Shown here piece after piece: positions 24,488 through 34,116 of a stretch of DNA of 64,000 nucleotides. The position numbers and the translations under genes were made by a program. The stretch spans positions 7,309,001-7,373,000 of the forward strand of contig NZ_CP147518.1 of NCBI RefSeq assembly GCF_037201965.1, written 5' to 3'. Each line of letters begins with the position of its first letter. Positions within the stretch are counted from its first letter, which is position 1. Source of the DNA: Spirosoma sp. SC4-14. Its GTDB lineage: Bacteria; Bacteroidota; Bacteroidia; Cytophagales; Spirosomataceae. Under the pieces are notes generated by a model. That model worked only from the letters and a program-made list of their open reading frames with translations. It did not search any database and was not told the origin of the DNA.

Positions 24488-26810
24488 CAGAATTTGAAGT
24501 TATAGGTTACGTAGGGCACATATTTGAATAGCGTGACGCGCTGCACTTCCGTGACCGATGGATCGTCGGTGCTTTGCTCGAAGTTGATTGCATATGGATT
24601 CGCCCGTCCGTAGGCATTGTAAAGCCCAAAAGCCAGATCAGCCTCAAAGTTTCGTCGTTTTTTGAACTGCACTGTAGCGCCCAGATCGAGCCGGTGATAG
24701 GCGGGCATTCGGTAGCCGTTGCGTTCAGTATAGTTGAAAAATACGGTGCCGTCGATGCGGTATTTACCCGTCGGGAAACTAACCGCATTACCCGTATTGT
24801 AGACCCAGGTTCCCGACAATGTCCATTTGGGCGACAGTTTATAGATGCCCACCACCGAAACATCGTGTGTGCGGTCCTGTTTGGCCGGGTACCACGAGTT
24901 GTTGTTGATACCCTTAATCTGCTTTTCGGTGCGCGACAGGGTGTAACCAATCCAACCGGTAAGCAGGCCGGTTTTCTTACGGAATAAAAATTCGGCCCCG
25001 TAGGCTCGTCCTTTGCCAAAGAGCAACTGCGTTTCCAGATTGTCGCTATACGTAAAATCGGCACCGTTTTTATAGTCGATCTGGTTTTGCATGGCTTTGT
25101 AATAGATTTCCGTACTGAACTCGTAGGCGTTGTCGTATAGATTTTTGAAAAAGCCTAACGCGACCTGATCGGCAAGTTCGGGCCGAACAATATTGCTGCT
25201 TTGAATCCAGCGATCGTTGGGCGTCGATGCGTTGGATGTCGACAGCAGGTGCAGATTCTGGACATTGCGCGTATACGACGCTTTTATCGACATATCGGGC
25301 CGGATCACATAGGCCATCGATAGTCGGGGTTCGGCATTAAAATAGTGTTGAACAACCTGATTTTTGGCGTATTTCAACGTATCGACAATGTTCTGACTGG
25401 CATCCAGCGTATAGTAATTACTGCCGCCCATTACGGCAAACGACGTCAGGCGTATTCCGTATTCAACAGTAAATTTCTCCACTGGCTGCCATTTGTTGGT
25501 AACGTAAATCGCGCTTTCGTACGACCTACGATCAGGGTCGTGGGTGTTGTTGATACTCGAATTCTCACCGGTGGCCGTGCGAGTGCGGGGCGTGATGCTG
25601 TGATGAATCACGTTGACACCGAAGCGCATGGCGTTTTTCGGATTCGGGAAATAGCTAAACTCCTGCTTGAGATTAATGTCGTTAATCGACGATTTGAGGC
25701 TGAACTGATTGCTGCCATTGGCTACCTCAACCTGATAATCATACTGACTGTAAATCAGCGACGTATTACCAAAGAGTTTGTTATTATAGAGGTGATTCCA
25801 GCGAAGCGTACCGGTTGCATTGCCCCAGTCGATGGCAAACAGATCGCCCAACCCAAACTTGTCGCGCCCGAAATAACCCGACAGATAGACCCGGTCTTTG
25901 TCAGAAATCGTATAGTTTAGTTTGGCATTGACATCGTAGAAATAAAGCGTGTTCTGATTGATGCTGAATTGTTAGACAGTTTCAGAAACGCATCGGCATA
26001 GGTCCGGCGGCCCGTCAGCAGAAACGAGCTTTTATCTTTCTGAATGGGACCCTCCAATGCCAGCCGACTCGAAATCAGGCCAATGCCACCACTGGCATGA
26101 AAATCCTGATTATTGCCGTCATTCATTTTCACATCCAGCACCGACGACAATCGGCCACCGTATTGGGCAGGCATCCCGCCCTTGTAGATGGCCAGGTCTT
26201 TAATGGCATCGGCATTGAAGGTCGAGAAAAAACCCAGTAGATGCGAGGCATTATAAACGGGTGCTTCGTCGAGCAGAATCAGGTTCTGGTCGCTGTTGCC
26301 ACCCCGAACGTTGAAGCCACTGTTGCCTTCGCCCGCCGATTTGATGCCCGGTAGCAACTGCAACACCTTCAATGGGTCGCGTTCACCCATCAGCACCGGA
26401 ATGTTTTTGATGTCTTTTACGGCTAGTTTTTCGACACCCATCGTCGGATTCGAAACGTTATCATTAGCCGCCGTTGTTTTAACTACCACTTCCTGAAGCG
26501 TTTGTGTCGATTCGGCCAGCACCAGATCGAGCCTTTGATTGGCGGTCAGATTCACAGGAATGGCCTGATCGGCAAAGCCCAGCAGTGAGGTTTGTAATGT
26601 ATATTGCCCCTGCGGCAGTGTAAGCGAATAAAATCCATATTCGTTGCTGACCGTACCAACTGATGGCAGTTCGCGCACACGAATCGTAGCACCGATCATC
26701 AACTCGCCCGATTTGGCATCTTTTACCGTGCCGCTAATGGTGAATTTAGACTGTGCCATAACAACCTGCACCAGCATGTAGAAAATAATCGTAAGAAATC
26801 GTTTGTTCAT
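24487..26810 (-). pseudogene. TonB-dependent receptor, split by a frameshift
   Basis: Two open frames read as one receptor. The N-terminal part (from the ATG at 26810) has a signal peptide, a carboxypeptidase-like domain (ISGTVKDAKSGELMIGAT, GFYSLTLPQGQYTL) and a plug domain (NVRGGNSDQNLILLDEAPVY, YGGRLSSVLDVKM). It then runs into IRTRFISTMSMPN and stops at 25917. One base further on, the second frame reads NQNTLYFYDVNAKLNYTISD and continues through a barrel to the last strand (YVTYNFKF) at 24487. The break lies between about 25953 and 25967; adding one C in the CAGCATC run restores SAINQNTLYFYDV. It may be a true inactivating mutation, phase variation or a sequencing error. The operon partner is DUF4249. 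Confidence 0.85.
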
Positions 26811-26877
26811 TAGTTTATGATTGATACCCGGCCAAAACCAGTTGTATGAATAGAAGACTGTTGACAAATCGGTCAGC

Positions 26878-27369
26878 TCACGGAATCCTCTCACCCGCAA
26901 CCACATAGCGTTCTTCTCCGTTTTCGGATATCAGTTTTTCGTAATACGTATTATTGATTTTGTAGTAGCGTTTGCCGCTAATCATAACCGTTTCGGTACC
27001 TGTGGGGAGTGTTGTCAAAAAGGCATCTTTAGGTATTTCCACAACCTCATAGACACTGGGTTGACGTTGGATGTAATACACTCCTCCAAAATAAAAGTAT
27101 GGTCGGCCGCCAACAACCACACTAGTGTAGCCTGCGGGCAACATACGTACCTGCAACCCAACAGGTGGCGTTACGACAACATAGCCCCGACGATGCGGTC
27201 GATAATATACCCTACCATCATAGCGATACGAAACACCCCGATGAACCACAACAGTTGTGTTGCGAGGGGCAACCCGTACTACTGCCTGCGCGAATGAAGC
27301 AGATGAAATGCCAACATTAAGTGCCAATAGGATAACGAATCCAATAAATACTTCCTGCTTTTTTTTCAT
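26878..27369 (-). CDS. Exported DUF6515-like protein
   Basis: A 163-residue protein with a signal peptide ending near SFAQ. The mature part is rich in valine, tyrosine and glycine: TTVVVHRGVSYRYDGRVYY, then GGRPYFYFGGVYY and SGKRYYKINNTYYEKL, three related repeats of a tyrosine-rich beta motif. The family is secreted or outer-membrane-associated and of unknown role. It lies between the exporter ATPase gene (18 nt) and the TonB-dependent receptor (67 nt), all on the minus strand. Confidence 0.72.
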   Translation of the reverse strand: MKKKQEVFIGFVILLALNVGISSASFAQAVVRVAPRNTTVVVHRGVSYRYDGRVYYRPHRRGYVVVTPPVGLQVRMLPAGYTSVVVGGRPYFYFGGVYYIQRQPSVYEVVEIPKDAFLTTLPTGTETVMISGKRYYKINNTYYEKLISENGEERYVVAGERIP

Positions 27370-27387
27370 AGTTATAGCTTGCTTAAC

Positions 27388-28080
27388 TTAATGACCTTGT
27401 ATAGGCCCGGCAATGACTTTCCCGTCCTGCATTTCAATGATCCGGTCTGATTTGGCGGCAAAATCGTTGTCGTGGGTTACGGTTATGATGGTCTGCCCGT
27501 AATCTTTGGTCAACTGCCGAAACATATCGAACACAACGGCCGTATTGCGCGAATCCAGATTGCCCGTTGGCTCATCGCCCATAATAATCATTGGATCGTT
27601 GATGAGTGCACGGGCAATAGCAACCCGTTGCTGTTGCCCACCCGACAGTTGCGAAGCGGGTTTTAGTGCCTGCTCTTTCAGGCCGAGTAAGGTCAATTTC
27701 TCATAGGCTCGCTGCTCGATTTCGGCGAATGAGTACTTACCCAGCCTCAGAGCCGGAATCATGACGTTTTTCAGGCAGGAGAAATCGGGAAGCAGGTAGT
27801 GAAACTGAAACACGAAACCCAGATGCTCGTTGCGGAAATGCGCCAGCGTCTGCTGCGACTGCCCCGTAACCAATTGGCCGTTCAGGCACAACTGACCTTC
27901 GTAGTCGGTATCCATTGTGGACAGGATATAGAGCATGGTCGATTTACCACTCCCCGACTTACCGATAATCGACACAAATTCCCCTTTCTGTACCGAAATA
28001 CTAACCTCGTTCAATACCTGAAATTTGTCGGGCGTGTAGAAGTACTTGTTGATGTGTTGGGCGGTGAGAATGACACTCAT
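27388..28080 (-). CDS. ABC transporter ATP-binding protein (LolD/MacB-like)
   Basis: A 230-residue ATPase with Walker [10 protein letters not shown] (residues 40-48), the Q-loop [15 protein letters not shown], signature [15 protein letters not shown] (about 144-158) and Walker [14 protein letters not shown]. These are marks of the MacB/LolD/FtsE class that powers permeases of the FtsX fold. The cognate permease gene lies immediately upstream. The 79-nt gap to that gene contains a perfect 20-bp inverted repeat (28084-28153). Confidence 0.9.
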   Translation of the reverse strand: MSVILTAQHINKYFYTPDKFQVLNEVSISVQKGEFVSIIGKSGSGKSTMLYILSTMDTDYEGQLCLNGQLVTGQSQQTLAHFRNEHLGFVFQFHYLLPDFSCLKNVMIPALRLGKYSFAEIEQRAYEKLTLLGLKEQALKPASQLSGGQQQRVAIARALINDPMIIMGDEPTGNLDSRNTAVVFDMFRQLTKDYGQTIITVTHDNDFAAKSDRIIEMQDGKVIAGPIQGH

Positions 28081-28083
28081 GTC

Positions 28084-28153
28084 AATGATGAATTATGAAT
28101 GATGAATTATAGGCGATACGCCAGTAGGCATTTATCATTCATAATTCATCATT
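28084..28153. repeat. 20-bp inverted repeat inside the exporter operon
   Basis: Arms 28084-28103 and 28134-28153 are exact complements (left arm AATGATGAATTATGAATGAT). Inside, AATGATGAATTATG is partly repeated as a direct repeat. It fills most of the gap between the permease and ATPase genes, so it may act as an mRNA-processing or polarity signal rather than a full terminator. Confidence 0.6.
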
Positions 28154-28159
28154 TAAGAC

Positions 28160-29404
28160 CTATCCCCTGATAATGCTGACCGGATCGACGTTGGCGGCTT
28201 TTCGGGCGGGGATATAGCCTGCGAAAAAGGAGGTGACAACACCGAATAGAAACCCCTGCACATAATGCCGCAGGTGAAACGACATGGGCAGGTAGGTTAT
28301 ATTGCCCATACCGATGTAGTATCTGGAAGCCAGTAGTGACAACCCCCAACCTACTGTTGCACCCAATAGGCCTCCAAGCAACCCAATAATGATAGCCTGC
28401 CGGATAAAAATCCCGACAACATCGGCCCCATCGAAACCGGTTGCTTTCAGAATAGCGATCTCTTTGATCTTCTCATAGATACTCATCGTCAGAATGTTAT
28501 AAATCCCGAAACCGGCTACGATCAGAATGGTAATCACCACCGCATTGGCAATTACATCCCGAATCATCCGGGCTGCCAGCGACTGCTCATTGGCGGCCTG
28601 CCAGCTTTCGACCGTATAGCCTGTTCGCTGCGCAAAAAGCTGGCTTACGTCTTCAGCCTGTGCGTAATTGTGCAGATTGATGTAGATGTCGGTGATGTAG
28701 CTTCGATTCTGCCGAAGGAGTTGCTGCGCGACAGGCACGTTGACATATGTTTTAGCTTTATCGATTGTCTTGATGGTTGTCTTAAAAATACCCACTACCT
28801 CCAGTTGGCGCGCCACGCCCTGCGATGAACTCAGCAGCAGATTATCGCCTTTTCGAAGACTTAGTGTTTTGGCCAGTTCGGCACCGATGATAATGCCATT
28901 CGGATTATTGGCCAGTTCCTCAACGTTACCAGCCAACATCGTCGACGTAATATCGAACATCCGATCCTGTTCCAGAATTGACACCCCAGCCACGTTGCCG
29001 TTTTCCTGAAAGCTTCCGACCGAATACACTACGTTTACATTCACCTGTGGCGATACGGCCGACACCAGTTTATCGTGTTTCAGACTGATTATCAGCGCAT
29101 CGGGATTATAAATCCGGTTGTCGCCCGGAACCAGTTGTGGATTACTCAGCAGATTGATCCGCTTCGTACCAAAAAAACGATCCAGCATAGCCGTCGTAGC
29201 CATTGGGTTTTCGGCATACAGGCGCAGGTGCGGAGTAGTACTCAGGGTTACTTTTTCGAAGTAATCGTTTGTTCCCGTAATCAACGAGTTCATGAAGATG
29301 TACATCGAAATGCCGAACATAACCCCAATGGCCGCCACCGCCGTCTGTTTAGGTCGGGCCGTCAGGTACGTAAACGCGATATCGGTGTTTATATCCAGAT
29401 GCAT
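28160..29404 (-). CDS. ABC transporter permease (FtsX/MacB family)
   Basis: A 414-residue permease: one membrane helix near the N-terminus (residues ~22-42, with VAAIGVMFGISMYIFM), a large periplasmic domain, and three helices near the C-terminus, including NAVVITILIVAGFGIYNIL and ATVGWGLSLLASRYYIG. The EIAILKATGFDGADV motif between helices is the FtsX-family coupling segment. Together with the ATPase, the HlyD-like adaptor and TolC it should form a MacAB-TolC type exporter. Substrate unknown. Confidence 0.88.
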   Translation of the reverse strand: MHLDINTDIAFTYLTARPKQTAVAAIGVMFGISMYIFMNSLITGTNDYFEKVTLSTTPHLRLYAENPMATTAMLDRFFGTKRINLLSNPQLVPGDNRIYNPDALIISLKHDKLVSAVSPQVNVNVVYSVGSFQENGNVAGVSILEQDRMFDITSTMLAGNVEELANNPNGIIIGAELAKTLSLRKGDNLLLSSSQGVARQLEVVGIFKTTIKTIDKAKTYVNVPVAQQLLRQNRSYITDIYINLHNYAQAEDVSQLFAQRTGYTVESWQAANEQSLAARMIRDVIANAVVITILIVAGFGIYNILTMSIYEKIKEIAILKATGFDGADVVGIFIRQAIIIGLLGGLLGATVGWGLSLLASRYYIGMGNITYLPMSFHLRHYVQGFLFGVVTSFFAGYIPARKAANVDPVSIIRG

Positions 29405-29405
29405 C

Positions 29406-30506
29406 TTAAAACGCTTTCAGAATTTGCTCACCCGGTTTCAACCCACTCAACACGTCAACCCAATCGGTCGAAACAATTCCTGTTTTTACTGCAATTGTAT
29501 CGCCCTGCTCGGCCCGAATCACTTTCGAATCGGGGCTCAGGCAGGCTTTCGGAATCAGTAATGCCCGGTCTTTTTCGGCCACAATGATGTTCGCCTGCAA
29601 AGGCGTTCCTGCAATCAGTCCGGCGGGTGGATTCACAAAAACGGCATCGACTGGATAGGCCTGCGTCGACTCATCGAAAAGCGGGCTAATCGCCTGAACG
29701 GTGGCTTTATACGTTGAGTCTTTCCGGGTATTGAGTTGCACCAGCACAGACTGTCCTTTCTGGATACGGGCAATACTGTTTTCATCGACACTCAGTTTAA
29801 TGACAAATCCCGATGTACTGCCCAACGCTACCAGCGGCTCACCCCGCCGAACGAGTTCGCCTGGTTTTTTATAGGTTTTCAGCACCCGATACGACCCGGC
29901 CGGAGCCACCAGCTTATCGTACTGCACATTCGATTTAGCAATTTCATACTGACTGCGGTTGTTGGCTACGGCCTGATCCAGACTCCGCTGGGTCGACACA
30001 ATCGATTGCTCAATCTGGCGCAACGAATTCAGCGAAGTTTCATACGCCAAACGGGCATTCTCCACATCGACCTTCGCCACCGAGTTGGTTTGCAGCAGCC
30101 GTTCCAGCCGATCCAGATTCGTTTTATCGGTCTGTAGTTTCTGTTGAGCCGTTTGCCGCTGTGCTTCCAGTTGCAACAGTGGTGGCCCACTATCTGCGGC
30201 ATTTTTCTGGGCATAGCGTAGGTTTTCGAGCGCATTCTGCTCCTGAATGGAAGCCTGATCATGATCTTCGGTCACCAGTATCTGCCCTCCCGACACAATA
30301 TCGTCCTCTTCGACCAGTAGTTCGTTTACATACCCGTCGGTATAAGCCGCCAGCACCACCTGTGTTTGCGCTTCCAGATGACCGTTTGCAAAAATGGCTT
30401 CGCGGATAGGCGCCAGCGTGGGCGTAACGACTTCTTTTTTCTGATTTCTGTTGCAACTGCCAATCAGGAGCAATAGCACCCAACAGACAGACTGATAGCA
30501 TCTCAT
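29406..30506 (-). CDS. HlyD/MacA-type periplasmic adaptor lipoprotein
   Basis: A 366-residue membrane fusion protein. Lipidation is predicted at C18 (LLIGSC). The biotinyl-lipoyl-like half motifs are GHLEAQTQVVLAAYTDGYV and a later LVAPAGSYRVLKTYKKPG; between them a long alpha-helical hairpin (about residues 85-185, with LQLEAQRQTAQQKLQTDKT and ENARLAYETSLNSLRQ). A beta-barrel domain follows (KGQSVLVQLNTRKDS). It bridges the permease to the outer-membrane channel. Only one base separates it from the permease gene. Confidence 0.88.
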   Translation of the reverse strand: MRCYQSVCWVLLLLIGSCNRNQKKEVVTPTLAPIREAIFANGHLEAQTQVVLAAYTDGYVNELLVEEDDIVSGGQILVTEDHDQASIQEQNALENLRYAQKNAADSGPPLLQLEAQRQTAQQKLQTDKTNLDRLERLLQTNSVAKVDVENARLAYETSLNSLRQIEQSIVSTQRSLDQAVANNRSQYEIAKSNVQYDKLVAPAGSYRVLKTYKKPGELVRRGEPLVALGSTSGFVIKLSVDENSIARIQKGQSVLVQLNTRKDSTYKATVQAISPLFDESTQAYPVDAVFVNPPAGLIAGTPLQANIIVAEKDRALLIPKACLSPDSKVIRAEQGDTIAVKTGIVSTDWVDVLSGLKPGEQILKAF

Positions 30507-30513
30507 AGTAGTT

Positions 30514-31842
30514 TTACTCGTTAAACGTTCGTTGTCTGATTGTAAGCTGTACGCGCTGATTCAAATAATCGAGCAGGTGCTGTACATATTCGTTCTGATA
30601 GCCGATCCAGTCGGAGAAAGCCCGGAGCCTTTCGTCGAGAGGAATGATCCCTTCTGCCAGCCGACGCTGAGCGTGCAGGTCGTTCTGAGCATAGAGTTCC
30701 ATTATCCGCTGCGACTTCTGTACGGTATTCAGAGCCGATGCATAGCCCTGTAACATACGCTGGTCCTGATGCTGTATCTGATGCTGAATAGCGGTATATT
30801 GTTGCTGACTGTTGAGCAGATTCAAATGCGCTACGTCGGTCTGGTATTTTCGGTCGGTACCGGCCAGAATAGGGATGTTCAGTCGAAGGCCAATATATTG
30901 CTGAGGCAAATGGCTGGCGTTTTCGAACGACAGAAACGAGTTGGCAGCCAATTGTATATTTCCCTGATAAAGAGCGCTCAACGTAGGCGAAAAAGCACTC
31001 TGCGCTGTTTTGAGCGACTGGTTCGCTTTACGTACCTGCGCCTGAGCCAGCAACACATCCGGATGCGTCGTAAAGTCGCTGGAATCGCTCACCATTAATA
31101 CCTTCTTAGTCAGGGTTTCGGTTAAGGCTAACTTGCTGTCGGCCGGTAGTTCCAGAAAGGCTTTCAACTGTTCTTCGGCCTGCTCCTGATTATAGCGGGC
31201 CGTTTCGAGCGAGAGCCGGGTTTTCTCCCGATTAATCTGAGCCGTATTCAGGCTTACTTCGCTGATTGTTCCTTCGCGAAACCGATTTTGGGCAATCTGC
31301 CAGATACGATCGGCTGCCTGGTCGTTCTGCTCGGTTAGTACTGCAACCTCGTTCCACCACAACACGGCATAATAGGCATCCGACAATGTAGCATATGCAT
31401 TGGCTTTGGTTTTCTGCTGCTGCACCAGTGCCAGTTCCTGCTCAATTTTCGCTGCTTTAATCTGATTCCAGCGGGGTAGATTGAGCAAGTCGAGCTGCGC
31501 CGATAGCATAGCATTGTACAAAAACTGCTTACCAAACACTACCTCGTTGAACACATTCGGTGATCCGCCAAACAAACTGGCCGGTACAAGCGTCGGCTGT
31601 AGCGTCAGATTATCCGTAAACCCGCCCGTTACGGCTATCGTAGGCAATAGATGGCCGTAGGCATTCTGAACACCTTTCTGAGCAATCTGTCCATTTGAGC
31701 GGGCAGTAGCAATGGCCGAATTATGCTGATTAGCATACTGCCAGGCTTCGTCCAGCGAATGAACGGTTAGCTTCTGGGCTGTTGCCGAAACCGAAACACT
31801 CAGTAAAATCAGCCAGCAGCGCCTAATACGTCGTGTTTTCAT
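30514..31842 (-). CDS. TolC family outer-membrane efflux protein
   Basis: A 442-residue protein with a signal peptide (ends VSATAQ). It has the two-fold repeated TolC helical barrel: SLDEAWQYANQHNSAIATA, AYGHLLPTIAVTGGF, QAEEQLKAFLELPAD and a second half beginning DFTTHPDVLLAQAQVRKANQ, with SPTLSALYQGNIQ. It overlaps the upstream DUF2147 gene by 4 nt (ATGA) and is 7 nt from the adaptor gene, so one operon. It forms the outer-membrane exit duct of the exporter. Confidence 0.9.
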   Translation of the reverse strand: MKTRRIRRCWLILLSVSVSATAQKLTVHSLDEAWQYANQHNSAIATARSNGQIAQKGVQNAYGHLLPTIAVTGGFTDNLTLQPTLVPASLFGGSPNVFNEVVFGKQFLYNAMLSAQLDLLNLPRWNQIKAAKIEQELALVQQQKTKANAYATLSDAYYAVLWWNEVAVLTEQNDQAADRIWQIAQNRFREGTISEVSLNTAQINREKTRLSLETARYNQEQAEEQLKAFLELPADSKLALTETLTKKVLMVSDSSDFTTHPDVLLAQAQVRKANQSLKTAQSAFSPTLSALYQGNIQLAANSFLSFENASHLPQQYIGLRLNIPILAGTDRKYQTDVAHLNLLNSQQQYTAIQHQIQHQDQRMLQGYASALNTVQKSQRIMELYAQNDLHAQRRLAEGIIPLDERLRAFSDWIGYQNEYVQHLLDYLNQRVQLTIRQRTFNE

Positions 31843-32237
31843 TTGACCCGTTTCCAGTCTTTACTGCGTGACATAAGCCCATATCGGGCATTGATACGGA
31901 GCGTTTGCGAGTCGACCATGGTAAGAGTTGCTTTAAAATCACGACCCTGCTTTGGTGTGTAAACAGTGCCATTCACCCACTCGTTTTTGGCAAACGTAAA
32001 CGCTTTCAGCACAATGGTACCGGGTTTCAACGGCCTCTCAGAATCGGATTTATCCGAAATTAGTTTGCCGAAATACTGATTGTTCTGCCTGAAAATTTCC
32101 ATCTGACGCTCACCCGTTTCGTTTTCGTAGATACCAAGAATCGCATCGGGCGTCAACGTAGTCTGAGCTATTGCATGCCCACCCCAAACGATTAGCAAAA
32201 GAGTCAGCAGCGCCATTAGAACAGTATTGCGTTTCAT
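31839..32237 (-). CDS. DUF2147 family exported protein
   Basis: A 132-residue small protein with a signal peptide (to about AIAQ). The body has the DUF2147 marks: ILGIYENETGERQMEIFRQ, YFGKLISD, PLKPGTIVLKAF, and WVNGTVYTPKQGRDFKATL. The family is exported and of unknown function, widespread in Bacteroidota and proteobacteria. It opens the exporter operon: 4-nt overlap with the TolC gene and a good promoter element (TAGGTTTG) 23 nt upstream. Confidence 0.85.
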   Translation of the reverse strand: MKRNTVLMALLTLLLIVWGGHAIAQTTLTPDAILGIYENETGERQMEIFRQNNQYFGKLISDKSDSERPLKPGTIVLKAFTFAKNEWVNGTVYTPKQGRDFKATLTMVDSQTLRINARYGLMSRSKDWKRVK

Positions 32238-32259
32238 TGTTTTCTGTGTTACTGTTGCG

Positions 32260-32267
32260 CAAACCTA
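32260..32267 (-). promoter_or_regulatory. Candidate -7 element (TAGGTTTG) for the exporter operon
   Basis: Minus-strand TAGGTTTG fits TAnnTTTG and ends 23 nt before the DUF2147 start, a spacing that would give a short leader. Confidence 0.45.
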
Positions 32268-32450
32268 GCCGATAGCAAAGGCCGCTATTGTCAGAATCGA
32301 TATGAAACGGGCAAAAGCGCAGCTGAAACGGACAGCCATCTCGTATCCTGACTTATATTATTGTTTTTGCCTGCATAGTGGTCTGTGCAGGCAGTACCGA
32401 TCAACAGTTTGTTCTATCGCTAAACCGCTGGCTTTGCCAGCCAATCGTCT

Positions 32451-33029
32451 ATGCTGGAAAAGTTCAGAGCTAACTTCCCATTATCGCAGGAAAAATGGGA
32501 CGACTACATTCGTCATTTCAACCGAATTCAGGTTCCGGCCCGAACAATTCTGCTGAGGGAAGGCGACATCTCCCGCAAAGCTTATCTGATTGAAAAAGGA
32601 TGCCTGCGCGTATGGTTCGACAAAAAAGGCGAGGATATAACCTTTCAGTTCTTTTTCGAGAATAGTACGGTATCTTCCATTGAGAGTTTTAAAAAGAATA
32701 TTCCCAGCCCCGTTTCCATTGAAACCATTGAACCCTGCACACTGTGGTGGATCGACAAACCAGATCTCGATAAAATCCTTGAAGAAGTGAATGAAATCCC
32801 CGAAATGCGGAATCAACTTCTGGATACCCTCTTTGAGCGTACACTGAATTATATGGAACACTGTTTTTCATTCATTCGGGATACGCCCCAGGAACGCTAT
32901 CTGAACCTGTTAACCCAACGACCTTACATTGTTCAGCGTGTACCTCAACACTACATTGCTTCCTATCTGGGCATAAGCAGCGTGCATCTGAGCCGAATTA
33001 AGGCCAAACTCGTCCGGCAGAAAGCATAA
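32451..33029 (+). CDS. Crp/Fnr family transcriptional regulator
   Basis: A 192-residue regulator. The N-terminal cyclic-nucleotide-binding-like beta barrel shows LLREGDISRKAYLIEKGCLR and FEN-STVSSIESF; the long dimer helix (about residues 110-140) leads to the C-terminal winged helix with QHYIASYLGISSVHLSRIKAKL. The cAMP-contacting residues of true Crp and the cysteines of Fnr iron-sulfur proteins are not evident, so the effector is unknown. A 16-bp inverted repeat, GATAACA-AA-TGTTATC, at 33043-33058 just past the gene is a possible binding site ahead of the next gene. Confidence 0.88.
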   Translation: MLEKFRANFPLSQEKWDDYIRHFNRIQVPARTILLREGDISRKAYLIEKGCLRVWFDKKGEDITFQFFFENSTVSSIESFKKNIPSPVSIETIEPCTLWWIDKPDLDKILEEVNEIPEMRNQLLDTLFERTLNYMEHCFSFIRDTPQERYLNLLTQRPYIVQRVPQHYIASYLGISSVHLSRIKAKLVRQKA

Positions 33030-33042
33030 CTGCGCCTAATTT

Positions 33043-33058
33043 GATAACAAATGTTATC
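33043..33058. promoter_or_regulatory. Inverted-repeat operator candidate (GATAACA-AA-TGTTATC)
   Basis: A perfect two-fold repeat of 7 bp with a 2-bp centre lies between the Crp/Fnr gene and the zinc-free alcohol dehydrogenase-like gene. It sits 22 bp upstream of a TACTTTTG element, about where an activator would bind. Confidence 0.5.
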
Positions 33059-33080
33059 GTTCAACGGCAGAGCAGCTACC

Positions 33081-33088
33081 TACTTTTG
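33081..33088 (+). promoter_or_regulatory. Candidate -7 element (TACTTTTG)
   Basis: Fits TAnnTTTG and lies 29 nt before the ATG of the dehydrogenase gene. Confidence 0.45.
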
Positions 33089-33117
33089 TCTCATCAATAA
33101 CTAACCAGTAAGACAAC

Positions 33118-34095
33118 ATGAAAGCTGCTGTCCTCTATCCTAACGAAAGCACCCCCCGTTATGCCGAAGTACCCAATCCTGTTGTTGCCCGCCACGACGA
33201 CCTATTGATAACCGTTAAAGCAGCTGCGATTAAAAACATTGACCGAAGCCGGGCAAGTGGCATCCATTATTCTTCGGATAGCAATACGGCTGATTTACTC
33301 ACCATTGTGGGCAGTGATGGTGTAGGGCTGCTGGCCGATGGCAGGCGGGTTTATGCGATAAGCGAAAACGGTATGGGTGCCGAAGAGGCTGTAGTCCGAA
33401 ACGACTTTACAGTGCCTATACCCGATTCGCTGGACAATGCAACAGCGGCAGCTCTGCCAAATGCCGTTATGGGTTCTGCTATGGGCCTGCGCGTTAGGGC
33501 AGGTATGCAACCGGGCGAAACGGTACTGATTAATGGAGCAACAGGTTTTACAGGCCGGGTGGCAGTGCAGATAGCCAAACACTATGGTGCCAAAAAAGTG
33601 ATTGCTACGGGACGCAATCCGGAATCGCTACAGGCTTTGCTGGCCATGGGTGCCGATGAAGTGATTTCGGTCGATCAAACCGACAACGATTTCATGGGTC
33701 AACTTCGTGCATTGCATACCAGCACACCCATCGATGTAATCGTCGACTATTTGTGGGGGCATTCGGCCGAATTACTATTAACAGCGCTAAAAGGCAGAGG
33801 AGCCTTTACGCATCCCATTCGTTTTGTGTCGGTAGGCAGCATGGCAGGTGATACGATTCAGCTATCGGCAGCGATTTTGCGGAGCGTCGATCTTCAACTT
33901 TCCGGCTCGGGTTTGGGTAGCTGGCCCCGGCAGGATGTAGGTAGGCTGTTTCAGGAAATCTTGCCAGAAATGTTTCAACTTGCCGCTGCGGGTCAACTTA
34001 CCATTCAGACGGTTACTGTTCCACTGGCCGATATTGAATCTATCTATACCGCAGCCATACCCAGTGGCAAAAGGCTGGTCGTTACCATGAACTAG
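33118..34095 (+). CDS. Quinone oxidoreductase-like medium-chain dehydrogenase
   Basis: A 325-residue protein of the MDR superfamily. The N-terminal GroES-like part begins MKAAVLYPNE and carries the VKAAAIKNIDRSRASG segment; the nucleotide-binding Rossmann part has GETVLINGATGFTGRVAVQIAK and KKVIATGRN. The zinc ligands of alcohol dehydrogenases are absent, which fits NADPH-dependent quinone reductase-like members. It is followed 21 nt on by a ferric-reductase-like gene and preceded by a Crp/Fnr regulator, which suggests a redox-responsive group. Confidence 0.82.
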   Translation: MKAAVLYPNESTPRYAEVPNPVVARHDDLLITVKAAAIKNIDRSRASGIHYSSDSNTADLLTIVGSDGVGLLADGRRVYAISENGMGAEEAVVRNDFTVPIPDSLDNATAAALPNAVMGSAMGLRVRAGMQPGETVLINGATGFTGRVAVQIAKHYGAKKVIATGRNPESLQALLAMGADEVISVDQTDNDFMGQLRALHTSTPIDVIVDYLWGHSAELLLTALKGRGAFTHPIRFVSVGSMAGDTIQLSAAILRSVDLQLSGSGLGSWPRQDVGRLFQEILPEMFQLAAAGQLTIQTVTVPLADIESIYTAAIPSGKRLVVTMN

Positions 34096-34116
34096 CCATT
34101 CCTTCCCTCCATTTTC

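Noticed and set aside
25345-25920. 191-codon plus-strand frame opposite the receptor barrel
   Set aside because: Antisense to the TonB receptor, whose barrel strands are clear in the other strand.
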